A DNA stretch of 18,620 bases from Astrocystis sublimbata (taxonomy: Eukaryota; Ascomycota; Sordariomycetes; Xylariales; Xylariaceae): contig JAJNNY010000165.1 of assembly GCA_022453515.1 (NCBI GenBank), positions 1-18,620 on the forward strand. Direction: 5' to 3'. Position 1 is the stretch's first letter, and every line of letters starts with the position of its first letter. A program made the translations under genes and the position numbers. Positions 17,785 through 18,620 of this stretch are shown piece after piece. The notes under the pieces were generated by a model that did not search any database, was not told the DNA's origin, and saw nothing but the letters and a program-made list of their open reading frames with translations.

Positions 17785-18620
17785 GAAGGATCTGTATCGT
17801 AGAGGCAACGGCGTCGCTCCGGTAAGATGAGTATATTCAGTTCTGGCTACCTCAGCACAATATATGAGGCATTACATTTGCATACAGTATTTCTTTGGCG
17901 AGTCTCCAATGATCGGGAGGTCAGACGGGGTGATCAGCTCGGAGGAGATGCCGATATGACCGAACTGACAAAGCGGGATTCTCCGTCGGGGCTGTACGGC
18001 TCCACATGTAAGCATCCTACCATGCACATCGACTAGAAAGCCTGATGTAACCAACAATGAGTAATGTACATGCAAGATATGACATAAGGTGCATATGCAA
18101 GCTGAGATTCAGCAATGGGGGTTTCAGTGTGTTCGTGGCTGTCGACGACTTGAGCGCTGTCAATCTCCAAGACAATTTGTACAGAGAGCCCAAACATAAG
18201 GTTAACCGAAATCGACGAAGCAATGTGGCAAGGGGCAATTAGCTAATTATCTGACTGAAAAACTTGAACTTGATAATCTTTCCCACTGAGCGCGCGGATT
18301 CCTACTGAGTTGAACACTCACTATTGAAAGCTGCTGTTGTGAGCGACAGGGTGATGACGAAGTTTCAGTTCTGCTTAGCTTGAACTGAACATCTAATTCT
18401 TTGCGACTATTGGCAGCTCTCATGTCTCTGACGATCAATATATTTCCGTCACCAGCCGCTATGGATTTATGTTTTGTGTTGGCCGATGCTCCGCGGAGGA
18501 AACAATGCTTGCTTACTCCGTCCTAGAATCCAATCACTTTGCGCAGTAGAACAAACCACTATTGACTATCTCTATATTATTTTCACCTCATGCATATAAG
18601 GTAGATAGATTCACTTGTAA
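17785..18620. promoter_or_regulatory. Upstream region of the large regulator, to the window edge; no gene supported
   Basis: 836 bp with only short open frames lacking family resemblance (for example plus 17827-18036, minus 18017-18238). It presumably contains the regulator promoter and perhaps that of a divergent gene beyond the window, since TATAT/CATATAAG words occur near 18571-18600. Nothing more specific can be supported. Confidence 0.35.

Noticed and set aside
1..18620. tRNA, rRNA or CRISPR-type arrays
   Set aside because: No regularly spaced repeats and no tRNA or rRNA-like sequence were recognised on either strand by eye.

Overview
This window looks like part of a secondary-metabolite locus from a filamentous ascomycete (Pezizomycotina, probably Eurotiales-like; genus not determinable). 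The evidence is short spliceosomal introns (55-97 nt, GTRNGT-like donors, CTAAC/CTGAC-type branch sites), two Zn2Cys6 regulators (a family essentially confined to fungi), a LovC-type trans-acting enoyl reductase, and a TA-rich, CA/TG-poor block that looks like a transposon mutated by RIP. No PKS or PKS-NRPS backbone gene lies in the window.

Region 1 (1-8793) is one giant inverted repeat. By coordinate mirroring (x pairs with 8794-x), bases 1-4068 are the reverse complement of 4726-8793, with no mismatch in the stretches I compared. A 657-nt spacer separates the arms. Each arm carries, reading towards the centre, an intact 382-aa NylB-type serine hydrolase and a broken cytochrome P450. The P450 has two clear frameshifts, a third disrupted junction, and a 3' end lost into a TA-rich element. 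That element occupies the apex (about 3658-5136). Its RIP-like mutations are identical in both arms out to 4068, and beyond that the two halves still look homologous but diverged. So the element was probably mutated first and the palindrome formed later. Because the left arm begins at base 1 of the window, its true outer limit is unknown, and an assembly artefact remains possible.

Region 2 (8794-18620) is single-copy and ordinary in base composition. It holds an AflR-type C6 regulator (minus, one intron, 424 aa) and, divergent from it, an O-methyltransferase-fold protein (plus, 366 aa) lacking the usual catalytic His. Convergent with that is a LovC/ApdC/LepG-type trans-enoyl reductase (minus, 360 aa). 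Last is a large GAL4-type regulator (minus, five exons including a 32-nt microexon, 740 aa). The gaps hold promoters and no other gene I can support.

Taken together, the trans-ER implies a highly reducing PKS or PKS-NRPS partner, probably outside the window. The methyltransferase-like protein could be a genuine OMT or a SAM-dependent pericyclase of the LepI/PdxI type (inference). The two regulators would control the set. The hydrolase, present as two identical intact copies, belongs to a family that cleaves linear and cyclic amides, which is intriguing beside genes typical of lactam-forming pathways. With the P450 dead in both arms, the locus appears to be remodelled or partly decayed.
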